NCBI GenBank assembly: GCA_023228825.1
Contig: JALOAL010000022.1
Coordinates: forward strand, 1 to 36,056
Reading direction: 5' to 3'
DNA length: 36,056 bases
From: Dehalococcoidia bacterium
Lineage (GTDB): Bacteria > Chloroflexota > Dehalococcoidia > UBA2979
Below, piece by piece: positions 14,796-24,449 of the stretch (its first letter is position 1; the number at the start of each line of letters is the position of its first letter). A model generated the notes under the pieces. It was not told the DNA's origin. It saw only the letters and a list, made by a program, of their open reading frames with translations, and searched no databases. A program made the position numbers and the translations under genes.

Positions 14796-15017
14796 GTGCG
14801 CCTCCCTCTCTCCCTGGGTCCGACCGGACTGCTGGTGCCGAGGCCGCTGCTGCGGCCTGGGTGTTTCGGCGAGGAACGGTGCGCCGGCGATGGCGCCGAG
14901 GCCCCCGCCCCGGCTGCGCGCCTGGCGATCGTCCCGCCGGGCGGAAGCATACCGCGTCCGGCAAGGCGTGGGCGGTCGCGCCGGTGGCCGGGGCCCTCGG
15001 CGCGCCGGTGGGCGGCA

Positions 15018-15043
15018 CGAAGCCCGGCGTGGGCCGGGCTTCG
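15018..15043 (-). terminator. Stem-loop terminator of the nuo operon
   Basis: CGAAGCCCGGC (15018-15028) and GCCGGGCTTCG (15033-15043) form a perfect 11-bp stem with loop GTGG, 63 nt past the nuoN stop. It is the first strong hairpin after the last nuo gene. Confidence 0.75.
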
Positions 15044-15084
15044 GGAGGTGCGTGCGGGCGGCGTGGCCTCCGGGTGTGTCCGGT

Positions 15085-15104
15085 GGCGTCTGGGGGCGTC
15101 TGGG
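15085..15104. repeat. 10-bp tandem duplication next to the nuoN stop
   Basis: GGCGTCTGGG occurs twice head to tail (15085-15094 and 15095-15104), ending one base before the nuoN stop codon on the opposite strand. Confidence 0.7.
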
Positions 15105-15105
15105 G

Positions 15106-16584
15106 CTAGACGAAGAAGATGGCGCCGGCGGCGGCGTCCGCCACCTCGTACAGCGGGGCGCCCCAGATGCCGATGGCGACCATGAAGAAGAAGAGGACGC
15201 CGGTGGTGAGGTAGCCGGTGGCGCTCAAGCGCCAGCGTCCTGGCACCAGCGGCTCGTAGAGGTACATCTGCTTGATGACCTGCAGGTAGTAGTAGAGCGA
15301 CACGGTGGAGGCGACCACGCCCACGATCACGAGCCACAGGTAGTCCGCGCTGGCCACGGCCTGGAAGAGGATGAACTTGGTGAAGAAGCCTGCCAGGAGT
15401 GGCATGCCGGCGAGGGAGAAGAGGCCGGCGGTCAGTGTGAGCGCCAGGTAGGGGTTGGTCTGGGCCAGGCCTCGGAAGTCGCTGATCTCTTCCTTGCCGG
15501 TCTTGTTGTAGAAGTGGATGACGCCGACGAAGACGACGAGGTTGGTGACCAGGTACCCGACCATGTGCACCAGCACGGCTCCGGAGGTGGCCACACCGGT
15601 GTCCGGGGCGAGGGCGGTCACGGCCATGAGCATGTACCCGACCTGGGAGATCGAGGAGTAGGCGAGCAGGCGCTTGATGTTGTGCTGCTGGAGCGCGACG
15701 AGGTTGCCGATCACCATGGTGGCGACGGCGATCGCCGCCAGCATCCACGCCCAGTCGTCCACGGCGGGGAGCAGCGGGCCGGCGAACCAGCGCAGGATGA
15801 GCGCGAAGGTGGCCGCCTTGGAGGTGGCGGAGAGGTACATGGTCACGGGCAGGGGGGCGCCCTCGTACGCGTCTGGCGCGTAGTTGTGGAAGGGGACGGC
15901 GGCGGCCTTGAAGCCGAGGCCCCCGACGATCAGGACGAGGCCGAGGAGCAGGGGCAGCGTGACGTCGCCGGTGCCGGCGGCGAGCGCCTCCGAGATTTCG
16001 GCGTACTGCGTGGACCCGGCGACGCCGTAGAGCAGCGACAGGCCGTAGAGCAGCATGGCGGACGCCACGCCGCCGAGGAGGACGTACTTCAGCGCGGCCT
16101 CGCCGGAACGGGGGTCGTTCTTGGCCAGGGAGACGGCGACGTAGAGGGAGAACGAGAGCACCTCGACGGCGAGGTAGGCGGTGAGGAGGTCGCGCGCGGC
16201 GGCCATGTAGATGGCGCCCACGGTGGACAGCAGGATGAGCGCGAAGAACTCGCCGACGTGGCTGACGTGGCGCTCGATGTACTCGTACGAGCCGATGATG
16301 AGGACGGCGGCGGTGCCGATGAAGAGCAGCCGGAAGAAGGTGGTGAAGTCGTCCAACTCGATGAGCAGGGCGAAGTTGCCGCGGTTGTCCAGGAGCAGGA
16401 GGGTGGCGACGGCGGCGCCCACGAGGCCCAGTACGGAGACGAACGGGAGGCTGTTGTAGCCGACCCGCAGTTCCTTCTTGAAGGCGTCCAGGGTCAGCAC
16501 CACCACGGCGGTGATCGCCAGGATGATCTCTGGTAGCAGCAGTTCGTACTGCAGGTTCAGCGTATTGCCGAGTACGTCGGTCAC
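15106..16584 (-). CDS. nuoN: NADH-quinone oxidoreductase subunit N
   Basis: NuoN is one of three antiporter-like membrane subunits that couple electron transfer to proton pumping in complex I. The 492-residue protein has about 14 membrane helices. It carries the key glutamate in TAYLAVEVLSFSLYV, a lysine in NIKRLLAYSSISQVGY, and the broken-helix region around LAKNDPRSGEAALKYVLLGG. Length is normal. It is the last gene of the operon, 92 nt after nuoM, which is a larger gap than elsewhere in the operon. It starts at GTG 16584. A stem-loop terminator and a short tandem repeat follow it. Confidence 0.95.
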   Translation of the reverse strand: MTDVLGNTLNLQYELLLPEIILAITAVVVLTLDAFKKELRVGYNSLPFVSVLGLVGAAVATLLLLDNRGNFALLIELDDFTTFFRLLFIGTAAVLIIGSYEYIERHVSHVGEFFALILLSTVGAIYMAAARDLLTAYLAVEVLSFSLYVAVSLAKNDPRSGEAALKYVLLGGVASAMLLYGLSLLYGVAGSTQYAEISEALAAGTGDVTLPLLLGLVLIVGGLGFKAAAVPFHNYAPDAYEGAPLPVTMYLSATSKAATFALILRWFAGPLLPAVDDWAWMLAAIAVATMVIGNLVALQQHNIKRLLAYSSISQVGYMLMAVTALAPDTGVATSGAVLVHMVGYLVTNLVVFVGVIHFYNKTGKEEISDFRGLAQTNPYLALTLTAGLFSLAGMPLLAGFFTKFILFQAVASADYLWLVIVGVVASTVSLYYYLQVIKQMYLYEPLVPGRWRLSATGYLTTGVLFFFMVAIGIWGAPLYEVADAAAGAIFFV

Positions 16585-16676
16585 TGCGCTACTCCGTCTT
16601 CGGGTGTGTCTCCGGGGCTACCACGTGTGGGGGCCTCGGACTCCTCGACTGTGTTACCTCTGCCCGCGCTTGCGGG

Positions 16677-18161
16677 CTAGAGGTTGGCGATCTCAATGAT
16701 GGATGGGGCGATGCGGTCGATCCATGGCGCCGGCCAGAGGCCGAGCATCACGATGGCGCCGGCGAGCACGGTGGCGCCGGCGCGTTCCATGAAGGTGATC
16801 TCCTTCAGCGACTCCCACCGCGGGTTCATCTCGCCAAAGAAGGACTGCGCGAGGGCCCTGAGCAGGTAGGTGACCGTGATGGCGGCGGTCAGCACGGCAA
16901 GGCCTCCCACGATTGGGTAGGCGCGGAAGGCGCCGATGAAGATGTGGACTTCCGCCACGAAGCCGGAGAGTCCGGGCAGGCCGAGCGAGGCGAAGGACGC
17001 GATCATGAAGAAGATGGTCCAGATGGGCATCTGCTTGGCCATGCCGGAGAAGGCTGGCCATTCGCGGTTGTGCGCCTGGTCATACATGCCGCCGATGAGG
17101 AGGAAGAAGAGGGCGGTCATGAGGCCGTGGGCGGTCATCTGTAGGACGGCGCCGGTCCAGCCAATGGAGTTGAACACTCCCAGGCCGATGAAGACGTAGC
17201 CCATGTGGGAGACGGACGAGAAGCCCATCATCAACTTCATGTCTGTCTGGCGGAGCGCGGAGATCGCACCGTAGAGCGCGGCCGTGATGCCCAGCACCAC
17301 CAACGCGGGCCCCCAGTATTCGCCACCTTCCGGCATCATCTGGAAGCCCAGGCGCAGCACGCCGAAGGCTCCGACTTTCATGAGCACGCCGGCGTGCAGC
17401 ATGGAGACGGCGGTGGGCGCGGAGGCGTGGCCGTCCGGCGACCAGGAGTGGAAGGGGAAGAGCGCCCCTAGCACGCCGCAGCCGATGGCGACGAGCGGGA
17501 AGAATGCCTTCTGGAAGCCCTCGGACTTCTCGGCGTCCAGCAAGACTTCCATGTCGAAGGTGGCGGCGCCGACGTGTGCGTAGAGGGCGAAGATGACGGT
17601 GAAGATGAAGATGGAGCCGGCCATCAGCATCATCATCAACTTCATGCCGCCGTATTCCTTGCGGGTGGAGCCCCACACGACGATCAACTGGTACATGGGA
17701 AGCAGGGCCACCTCGTAGGCGAGGAACCAGAAGAACAGGTCGAGGAACACGAACACGCCGAAGACGCCGGCGGTCAGGACGTAGAGGAGGATGAAGAAGT
17801 CCTTGGTGCGCTCCTGCACCTTCCAGGAGACCCAGGTCCCGGGGACGATCACGATGCCGGTCAGGAGCACGAGGGAGGCGGTGATGCCGTCCAGGCCCAC
17901 CTTCAACTGGATGCCCTTCTCGCCGAGCAGGCCGACGTTCTCGATCCACGTGAAGGCGAGCACGCCCTGGAACTGGGCGGCTTCGTCGAAGGAGTAGGAC
18001 GCGAAGGCGTAGATGGACATCACCAGCATGGCCATGCTGGAGACGGCGGTCAGGCCAATGATGGTGGCCCGCTCGCGCGATGGCACTGCCATGAGCAAGA
18101 GGGCGGTCCCCAGCGGCACCAGTACCAGCGCCAGCAGGATGTAGCCGTCATTCTCCGTCAT
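16677..18161 (-). CDS. nuoM: NADH-quinone oxidoreductase subunit M
   Basis: A proton-translocating membrane subunit of complex I. The 494-residue protein shows LFFWFLAYEVALLPMYQLI with the conserved Glu of helix 5, the block FPFHSWSPDGHASAPTAVSM, and DMKLMMGFSSVSHMGYVF with the helix-9 Lys. The GWTGAVLQMTAHGLMTALFF region and the usual 13-14 membrane helices are also present. Start ATG 18161 has GAGGGG upstream; the gene follows nuoL after 29 nt. A small hairpin (CCCGC-GCTT-GCGGG, 16663-16676) touches its stop codon and may stabilise or separate the nuoM and nuoN parts of the message. Confidence 0.95.
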   Translation of the reverse strand: MTENDGYILLALVLVPLGTALLLMAVPSRERATIIGLTAVSSMAMLVMSIYAFASYSFDEAAQFQGVLAFTWIENVGLLGEKGIQLKVGLDGITASLVLLTGIVIVPGTWVSWKVQERTKDFFILLYVLTAGVFGVFVFLDLFFWFLAYEVALLPMYQLIVVWGSTRKEYGGMKLMMMLMAGSIFIFTVIFALYAHVGAATFDMEVLLDAEKSEGFQKAFFPLVAIGCGVLGALFPFHSWSPDGHASAPTAVSMLHAGVLMKVGAFGVLRLGFQMMPEGGEYWGPALVVLGITAALYGAISALRQTDMKLMMGFSSVSHMGYVFIGLGVFNSIGWTGAVLQMTAHGLMTALFFLLIGGMYDQAHNREWPAFSGMAKQMPIWTIFFMIASFASLGLPGLSGFVAEVHIFIGAFRAYPIVGGLAVLTAAITVTYLLRALAQSFFGEMNPRWESLKEITFMERAGATVLAGAIVMLGLWPAPWIDRIAPSIIEIANL

Positions 18162-18190
18162 CGGTGCCCCTCGTCCTCAACCAGTTTGCG

Positions 18191-20098
18191 CTATCCGCCG
18201 ACGGCGATGAGCGTGAGTGCTACCACGCCCACGGCCATGCCCAGCGCGTAGTTCGGGATCTTGCCAGTCTGCAGGAACTTCAAGCGGTAGCCGAAGTAAC
18301 CGATGGTCTGGGCGCCACCGTCCACGCCCGTCTCGTTGACGATGCGCTTGTCGAACCAGGCCACGACTGAGGCGAGGCCCAGGATGACGCGGTCGATGAT
18401 GGCCTGGAACAGGTGGTCCATGTACCAGCGGTTGACCAGGAACGCGTGCAGGTCAGGCGCCCACGAGCGTGCGCCCACGGCCCGCTTCGCGTCGCCGCCC
18501 CAGTAGGCCCACCCGACGATGACGCCGGCCAGCGCGGAGCCTGCGGCGCCTGCTGCGAACGTCCAGTCCAGGGTGGTGAAGTGGTGCGGCTGGTCCAGGT
18601 AGACCAGGGCGCCGATGCCGCCGGCGAGCCCGAGGGCCTCGCCCACCTGGTCGAAGACGAAGAAGCCGGAGACGGTGGCGAGGATCGCGAGCAGCACGAG
18701 GGGGCCGGTCATGGCCGGGCCGGACTCGTGCGCGTGGTCGTAGGCGTGCTGGTCCTTCGGCTTGCCGAAGAAGGTCAGGAGCACCAGCCGGGTGCTGTAG
18801 ATGGCGGTCAGGACGGCGGTGGCGGCGAGCACCAGGTACGCCCACGCGGGCCCGTCAGAGATGAGGGCGTGCAGGATTTCGTCCTTGGAGAAGAAGCCCG
18901 CAAAGATCGGGATGCCCGCGAGCGCCAGGCTGCCCACGATGAACGTGGCGGTGGTGATGGGCATCTTGTGGCGCAGGCCGCCCAGGCCCTCTACTTCCTG
19001 CCGGTGGGTGGCGTGGATGACGGAGCCGGAGCCGAGGAAGAGGAGCGCCTTGAAGAAGGCGTGGGTAAACAGGTGGAACATGGCGGCGCCCACGGCGCCT
19101 ACGCCCAGCGCCACGAACATGAAGCCCAACTGCGAGACGGTGGAATACGCCAGCACGCGCTTGATGTCGTTGGAGACGAGGCCCTGGGTGCCCGCCATGA
19201 AGGCGGTAAACAGGCCGACGTACAGGATCACGTCGCGCGCCACGAGCACCTCGGCGTAGACGGGCGAGAACCGGGCGACGAGGTAGACGCCGGCGACCAC
19301 CATGGTGGCGGCGTGGATGAGGGCGGAGACGGGGGTGGGGCCTTCCATGGCGTCTGGGAGCCACACGTGCAGGGGGAACTGCGCGGACTTGCCGACGGCG
19401 CCGCCGAAGAGGAAGAGCATGGAGACGGTGAGGTAGGTGGAGTCGATCTGGCCGCTGGTGGCCGCGGCGATGATCTGCTGGATGTCGAAGGTGCCGGTGG
19501 CCCGCCACAGCAGGATGATGCCGATGAGCAGGCCTACGTCGCCGATGCGGGTGGTGACGAAGGCCTTCTTGGCGGCTTCGGCTGCCGACTGGCGCTCCCA
19601 GTAGAAACCGATCAGGAGGTAGGAGGCGAGGCCCACGCCCTCCCAGGCGAGGTACAACTGGATGAGGTTGCCGGACAGGACCAGGGTGAGCATGGCGGCC
19701 ACGAAGAGCGAGAGGACGGCGAAGTACCAGCCGTAGCGCGGCTCGCCGCGCATGTACTCGGTGGAGTAGATCATCACCATCAGCGCCACGATGGTGACGA
19801 CGGGCAGCATGACCATGGTGATCGCGTCCACGTAGGTGGAGAACTCGATCACGAAGAAGCCCTGGCCGATGTTGATCCAGTCGAAGGCGAAGACGTTACT
19901 GCCGCCGGGGACGAATTCGCCGGCGCGGAAGGAGCCGGTGAAGTCCAGCAGGAGCAGGAAGACGAGTCCCACCACTGTGGCCATCCCGAGGATGGCGAGG
20001 AAGTCGCCACGTCGCGGCATGAGCCCGTTGAACAGGGCGATCAGCACGAAGAGCACGACCGGGATCGCCGGCAGTACCCATGCCTGTTCCATGCCCAT
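18191..20098 (-). CDS. nuoL: NADH-quinone oxidoreductase subunit L
   Basis: The most distal pumping subunit of complex I, anchored by the long lateral helix. The 635-residue protein has YLAWEGVGLASYLLIGFYW (functional Glu), FPLHVWLPDAMEGPTPVSAL, DIKRVLAYSTVSQLGFMF (Lys) and FFSKDEILHAL. C-terminal helices consistent with the lateral arm extend to the end. Length is normal (about 610-650). Start ATG 20098 has GAGGGG upstream; ATG 20092 is a possible alternative. The 59-nt gap to nuoK holds a 7-bp hairpin. Confidence 0.95.
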   Translation of the reverse strand: MGMEQAWVLPAIPVVLFVLIALFNGLMPRRGDFLAILGMATVVGLVFLLLLDFTGSFRAGEFVPGGSNVFAFDWINIGQGFFVIEFSTYVDAITMVMLPVVTIVALMVMIYSTEYMRGEPRYGWYFAVLSLFVAAMLTLVLSGNLIQLYLAWEGVGLASYLLIGFYWERQSAAEAAKKAFVTTRIGDVGLLIGIILLWRATGTFDIQQIIAAATSGQIDSTYLTVSMLFLFGGAVGKSAQFPLHVWLPDAMEGPTPVSALIHAATMVVAGVYLVARFSPVYAEVLVARDVILYVGLFTAFMAGTQGLVSNDIKRVLAYSTVSQLGFMFVALGVGAVGAAMFHLFTHAFFKALLFLGSGSVIHATHRQEVEGLGGLRHKMPITTATFIVGSLALAGIPIFAGFFSKDEILHALISDGPAWAYLVLAATAVLTAIYSTRLVLLTFFGKPKDQHAYDHAHESGPAMTGPLVLLAILATVSGFFVFDQVGEALGLAGGIGALVYLDQPHHFTTLDWTFAAGAAGSALAGVIVGWAYWGGDAKRAVGARSWAPDLHAFLVNRWYMDHLFQAIIDRVILGLASVVAWFDKRIVNETGVDGGAQTIGYFGYRLKFLQTGKIPNYALGMAVGVVALTLIAVGG

Positions 20099-20126
20099 GC
20101 GGGCACCCCTCCCTGACCCGACCGTG

Positions 20127-20143
20127 CGAGGGCTAGGCCCTCG
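20127..20143 (-). other. Small hairpin between nuoK and nuoL
   Basis: CGAGGGC (20127-20133) and GCCCTCG (20137-20143) form a 7-bp stem with a 3-nt loop in the only sizeable gap between nuoJK and nuoL. It could be an RNA processing or attenuation site; no further support is visible. Confidence 0.4.
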
Positions 20144-20157
20144 TCAGCGGCGGGCGG

Positions 20158-20466
20158 CTACCACTTGAGGCTGTCGGCCTCGTCCACGTTGGCGGTGCGG
20201 CGCTCACGGTAGAGCCGGAGCACGATACCCAGCGCCAGGCCCACCTCGGCCGCGGCGACGGTAATCACAAAGAGTGCGAAGACGAGGCCGCTGAAGGCGT
20301 CCGCGTCCAGGTAGGTGGCGAAGGCGATGAAGTTGATGGCCACGGCGGCGAGCATGAGTTCCACGGACATGAGGATGAGGATCGCGCTGCGGCGCGCCAT
20401 CACGCCGTAGAAGCCGATGGCGAAGAGCAGCGCGGACAGGATGAGGAAGTTCTCGATGGGGATCAC
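20158..20466 (-). CDS. nuoK: NADH-quinone oxidoreductase subunit K
   Basis: A small three-helix membrane subunit in the proton path of complex I. The 102-residue protein has the two conserved glutamates (E36 in LMSVELMLAAVAINFIAF and E74 in VAAAEVGLALG). Its GTG start (20464-20466) overlaps the nuoJ stop as GTGA, so the two are coupled. Length is exactly that of the family. Confidence 0.95.
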   Translation of the reverse strand: MIPIENFLILSALLFAIGFYGVMARRSAILILMSVELMLAAVAINFIAFATYLDADAFSGLVFALFVITVAAAEVGLALGIVLRLYRERRTANVDEADSLKW

Positions 20467-21107
20467 GCGGCGGCCTCCTCGGTGCGGGGCTCGGAGGCCT
20501 CCTCCGCCGTACGGGCGTTGACGAAGGCGCCGGTGAGGGCGATGTCCAGCAGGATGGCCACCACGATCACCGGGATGGAGAAGTCACGGAAGATGCGGGC
20601 GCCGAACTCGCTGAAGGGCACGAGCGTGGCTGCGGGGTTGCCCCACTGGGCGTCCAGCATCACGGCGATGAACAGGCTGCCCATGATGGCGGCCACGATC
20701 ATGGCGAAGGGCTTCTGGGAGCCGTCTGAGACCACGGGGTCGTCCGCGACGTTGGTGAGCATGAGCGCGAAGAGCAGCAGGATGACCACGCCGCCTCCGT
20801 AGACGAGCACCTGCACGAGGGCGATGAACTCGGTGAGCAGCAGCAGGTAGATGCCCGCGACGCCCAGGAGTGTGGCCACCAGGCTCAGCGCGGCGTGCAC
20901 CACGTTGGGCAGCAGCACGGATCCGAGCGCGCCGGCCAGGATCACGGTGGCGGCGAGGAAGAACACCATCTCTGCTGCGGAGATCTGGTCCGCGAAGAGC
21001 AGCGCCAGGAGCACCAAGACCACAGGCAACGCCACGAGCGCCACCACGGTGCCGCCGGCCACGATGGTGCGGTCGAACTGCGACGGGAGCGGAAGTCGGT
21101 CGAACAC
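20463..21107 (-). CDS. nuoJ: NADH-quinone oxidoreductase subunit J
   Basis: A membrane subunit of complex I whose third helix changes conformation during coupling. The 214-residue protein has five hydrophobic helices and the family motif VQVLVYGGGVVILLLFALML in helix 3. The N-terminus is longer than in many NuoJ proteins: about 20 polar residues (PLPSQFDRTIV) precede an extra hydrophobic segment. The C-terminus is Glu/Ala-rich. It starts at GTG 21107, 37 nt after the nuoI stop, and overlaps nuoK by 4 nt. Confidence 0.92.
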   Translation of the reverse strand: MFDRLPLPSQFDRTIVAGGTVVALVALPVVLVLLALLFADQISAAEMVFFLAATVILAGALGSVLLPNVVHAALSLVATLLGVAGIYLLLLTEFIALVQVLVYGGGVVILLLFALMLTNVADDPVVSDGSQKPFAMIVAAIMGSLFIAVMLDAQWGNPAATLVPFSEFGARIFRDFSIPVIVVAILLDIALTGAFVNARTAEEASEPRTEEAAA

Positions 21108-21143
21108 GCGCGAGCCCTCAGTTCACCCTGCTAACAGGGATGC

Positions 21144-21628
<485 letters not shown>

Positions 21629-21632
<4 letters not shown>

Positions 21633-22777
21633 GAGACGGCCTCTCCTTGAGCGATAGCAGGGGTGGGCATCAGTGGCCGTGCGGGGCCGGGGCGCACGCT
21701 GGGCGCGGCGACCACGCGGCCGGTCACGGTGACCAGCACGGCCACACCGACCAGGCCACTGATGAGCAGGGTGACCTCGTGCCAGCCGTTGACCATCACC
21801 AGGCCGTTGACCAGCACCTGCACCAGCGCGAGCGGGAGCAGGACCTTCCACGAGTACCCCATGAGTTGATCGATGCGCATGCGGGGGACGGAGATGCGGA
21901 TCCAGACGACGACGAAGAAGAAGCCGCCGGCCTTGATGCCGGACAGGAGCACCTGGAACCAGCGTCCGAGGTCTTCGCCGAACGGCCACATCCAGCCGCC
22001 GAGGAAGACGGCGGAGAAGACGAGCGACATGATGAAGATCGAGGCGTACTCGCCCAACTGGAACATGGACCAGCGGATGCCGGAGTACTCCACGAAGGGG
22101 CCGCCGACTACCTCGGACTCGCCGAGGGGGATGTCGAACGGGGTGCGGTTGAGTTCGGCGAGTGCGGCGATGAAGAAGATGAACGCCGCCATGGGCTGCC
22201 AGACGATGTTCGGGACCACGTCCTGGCCGGCGATGATGACGCCGAGGTTGAACGAACCGGCGTACATGCCGACGGCGAGCAGCGACAGCACCAGGGGTAG
22301 TTCGTATGAGATGCCCTGTGCGACGGAGCGCAGCGCGCCGAGCATGGCGTAGCGGTTGTCGGAGCCCCAGCCGGCCATCACCCAGCCGACGATGCTGACG
22401 GAGGAGATGGCGACGAAGTAGATCAGGCCCAGGTCCAGCAGGCGGATGTGGAAGTCCGCGATGAACGGGACGATCACGAAGCCCATGAAGATGGGGATGA
22501 AGATCATGTAGGGGCCGAGTTCGAAGGTCCACGGGTCCGCGGAGCGCGGGCGCAGGTCTTCCTTGCCGACCAACTTCAGGGCGTCCGCCACGGCCTGCAG
22601 CAGTCCCCACGGGCCGGTCTTGGTGGGGCCGAGGCGGCGGTTGAAGCGGGCGATGATCTTCCGCTCCAGGTAGGTGTAGCCCATGACCACCACGGTCATC
22701 AGGGTGACCACCATCACCAGGCGGATGGCGGCGTCTGCCCACACGTTCAGTTCCAGGCCGAACAGGTCTGCGTTCAC
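21629..22777 (-). CDS. nuoH: NADH-quinone oxidoreductase subunit H
   Basis: NuoH forms part of the quinone chamber and links the peripheral arm to the membrane arm. The 382-residue protein has about eight helices. It carries the conserved YLERKIIARFNRRLGPTKTG and LLQAVADALKLVGKED, and the acidic quinone-site loop ELNRTPFDIPLGESEVVGG. The C-terminal tail after the last helix is longer and Pro/Ala-rich compared with most homologues. It starts at GTG 22777, whose first base is the last base of the nuoD stop (TAGTG). nuoD runs directly into nuoH, so nuoE, nuoF and nuoG are absent from the usual place. Confidence 0.95.
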
Positions 22778-23904
22778 TACCGGTCGACCTCACTCAGCAC
22801 GATGTCGATGGACCCGAGGACCACGATCGCGTCCGCCACGTACTGGCCGACGGACATGTCCCTGAGGGCTTGCAGGTTGGCGAGACAGGCGGAGCGCACC
22901 TTGAGGCGGTGGGGACGGTTGCCGCCCTTGCTCACGAGGTACACGCCGTACTCGCCGCGCGGCGCCTCCGTGCGGACGTAGACCTCGCCGGGCGCGGTGC
23001 GCAGCATGCGAGGCATCTTCTCCGGCATGATGGGGCCGGTGTCCGGCATCTTCTCCAGGCACTGCCGGATGATCTTCACGGACTCGCGCATCTCCAGCAG
23101 GCGGCAGTAGTAGCGGTCGTACACGTCGCCGTTCTCGCCGACGATGACGTCCCACTCCACCTGGTCATACATGAGGTAGGGCTCGTCGCGGCGCACGTCC
23201 AGCGGGACGCCGGATGCGCGGATGGACGGGCCGGACATGCCCCAGTCGATCGCCTCGGCTGCGGAGATCTTGCCGACGCCGGTGGTGCGGGCGACGAAGA
23301 TCTCGTTCTCCGTGAGCATGGTGTCGAAGTCCTTGATGCCCTGCTCGGCGACCACGAGGGCCTCGTTCACGCGCTGCTTGAAGTTGCGGGGCACGTCCCA
23401 GGCCAGGCCGCCCGGGCGGAAGTAGGCGAACATCATGCGGTCGCCGGAGACCTCCTCGAAGAGGTCGATCAGCGCCTCGCGGCCGATCCAGGCGTAGATG
23501 AAGGGGGTGGCGAAGACGCCGACGTCAATGCCGAAGGCGCCCATGAACATGAAGTGGGAGGAGAGGCGGTTCAACTCGCAGAGGATCATGCGGATCCACT
23601 GCGCGCGCTCCGGCACCTCAATGTCGGTCAGGGCCTCCACGGCCATGACGTAGGACAACTCTGCGTTGAAGGCGGCGAGGTACTCCGTGCGGTCCATGAA
23701 GCCGATGCCCTGGCGGTAGTCCATGGTCTCGCAGAGTTTTTCGGCGCCGCGGTGCAGGTAGCCAATGTGCGGCACCAGGTCTCGCACGACCTCGCCGTCC
23801 ACGGACAGCACCATGCGGAACACGCCGTGGGTGGACGGGTGCTGGGGGCCCACGTTCAGCAGGATGTCCTGCGTCTCGAACTCGTAGGCGGGCTCGGTAA
23901 CCAC
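22777..23904 (-). CDS. nuoD: NADH-quinone oxidoreductase subunit D (operon copy)
   Basis: The 49-kDa subunit lines the quinone-binding site together with NuoB. The 375-residue protein has GPQHPSTHGVFRMVL near the start (quinone-site His loop), MDRTEYLAAFNAELSYV (quinone-site Tyr), SSHFMFMGAFGIDVG, and the C-terminal LGSIDIVLSEVDR that ends the fold. Its GTG start (23902-23904) shares one base with the nuoC stop, the same TAGTG junction as nuoD/nuoH. A closely similar stand-alone copy lies at 27158-28306. Confidence 0.95.
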   Translation of the reverse strand: MVTEPAYEFETQDILLNVGPQHPSTHGVFRMVLSVDGEVVRDLVPHIGYLHRGAEKLCETMDYRQGIGFMDRTEYLAAFNAELSYVMAVEALTDIEVPERAQWIRMILCELNRLSSHFMFMGAFGIDVGVFATPFIYAWIGREALIDLFEEVSGDRMMFAYFRPGGLAWDVPRNFKQRVNEALVVAEQGIKDFDTMLTENEIFVARTTGVGKISAAEAIDWGMSGPSIRASGVPLDVRRDEPYLMYDQVEWDVIVGENGDVYDRYYCRLLEMRESVKIIRQCLEKMPDTGPIMPEKMPRMLRTAPGEVYVRTEAPRGEYGVYLVSKGGNRPHRLKVRSACLANLQALRDMSVGQYVADAIVVLGSIDIVLSEVDR

Positions 23905-24449
23905 TACGCGCCCTCCTCGGGATAACCCATGCCCTCGCCCTGGAGGATTTCGATCTCGGCCAGTGGGTGGGACTTGCGCAGGGGGAAGACGTCCGTCATG
24001 TCTTCTGGCATGAGGAGGTTGCGTGGATCTGGGTGGCCGTGGAAGCGGATGCCGAACATCTCTGCTGTCTCTCGCTCCAGCCAGTTGGCGCCCTTCCACA
24101 CGGGGGTGGCGGTGTCCAGGCTCAGATCCTCGTTGGGGAGGGTGGCCTTCACGGTGACGTTGTGGCGCGTTGTGGTCGAGTACAGGTGGTACACGACGTC
24201 CATGCCCTCGTCTTCGTTGTCTACTGCGGTCAGCGAGCGCAGGTAGTCGAAGGACAGCGTCTCGTCCGTCTTCAGGCGGCGCAGCGCGTCGATCACCTCG
24301 TCGCGCGGGACGTGGACGATGAGGTCAATGCGGCCGGCCTCGCCGCGGGCGGTGATGCCGGCCAGCGCGCGATCCACCTGCGGCCAGATGGTGGAGGACA
24401 GGTCATCCTCCGGCGCCGTCTCCGTCTGGTCCGTGCTCTCGTTCGTCAT
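23904..24449 (-). CDS. nuoC: NADH-quinone oxidoreductase subunit C
   Basis: The 30-kDa subunit of the peripheral arm, structural, binding NuoD and NuoI. The 181-residue protein has the family pattern: an acidic N-terminus, FDYLRSLTAVDNEDEGMDVVYHL, then WLERETAEMFGIRFHGHPD, the conserved signature, and NLLMPEDMTDVFPLRKSHPL. ATG 24449 overlaps the nuoB stop as ATGA. It is not fused to nuoD, as it is in E. coli. Confidence 0.94.
   Translation of the reverse strand: MTNESTDQTETAPEDDLSSTIWPQVDRALAGITARGEAGRIDLIVHVPRDEVIDALRRLKTDETLSFDYLRSLTAVDNEDEGMDVVYHLYSTTTRHNVTVKATLPNEDLSLDTATPVWKGANWLERETAEMFGIRFHGHPDPRNLLMPEDMTDVFPLRKSHPLAEIEILQGEGMGYPEEGA

Larger units (their letters stand above)
14796..15105. 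other. 310-nt intergenic region downstream of nuoN
   Basis: No gene can be supported in this stretch between the start of the HadA-like gene and the stop of nuoN. It should hold the promoter of the hadAB-like pair. It contains the stem-loop at 15018-15043 and two tandem copies of GGCGTCTGGG at 15085-15104 directly after the nuoN stop. Confidence 0.6.

Noticed and set aside
14725..20116. Several long plus-strand open frames opposite nuoN, nuoM and nuoL
   Set aside because: They lie antisense to clear complex I genes and consist of low-complexity Gly/Glu/Asp/His-rich sequence.
21633..22793. N-terminal extension of nuoI reaching back over nuoH
   Set aside because: It is an Arg-rich shadow frame of nuoH. 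The ATG at 21632 with an ATGA overlap gives the normal NuoI length.
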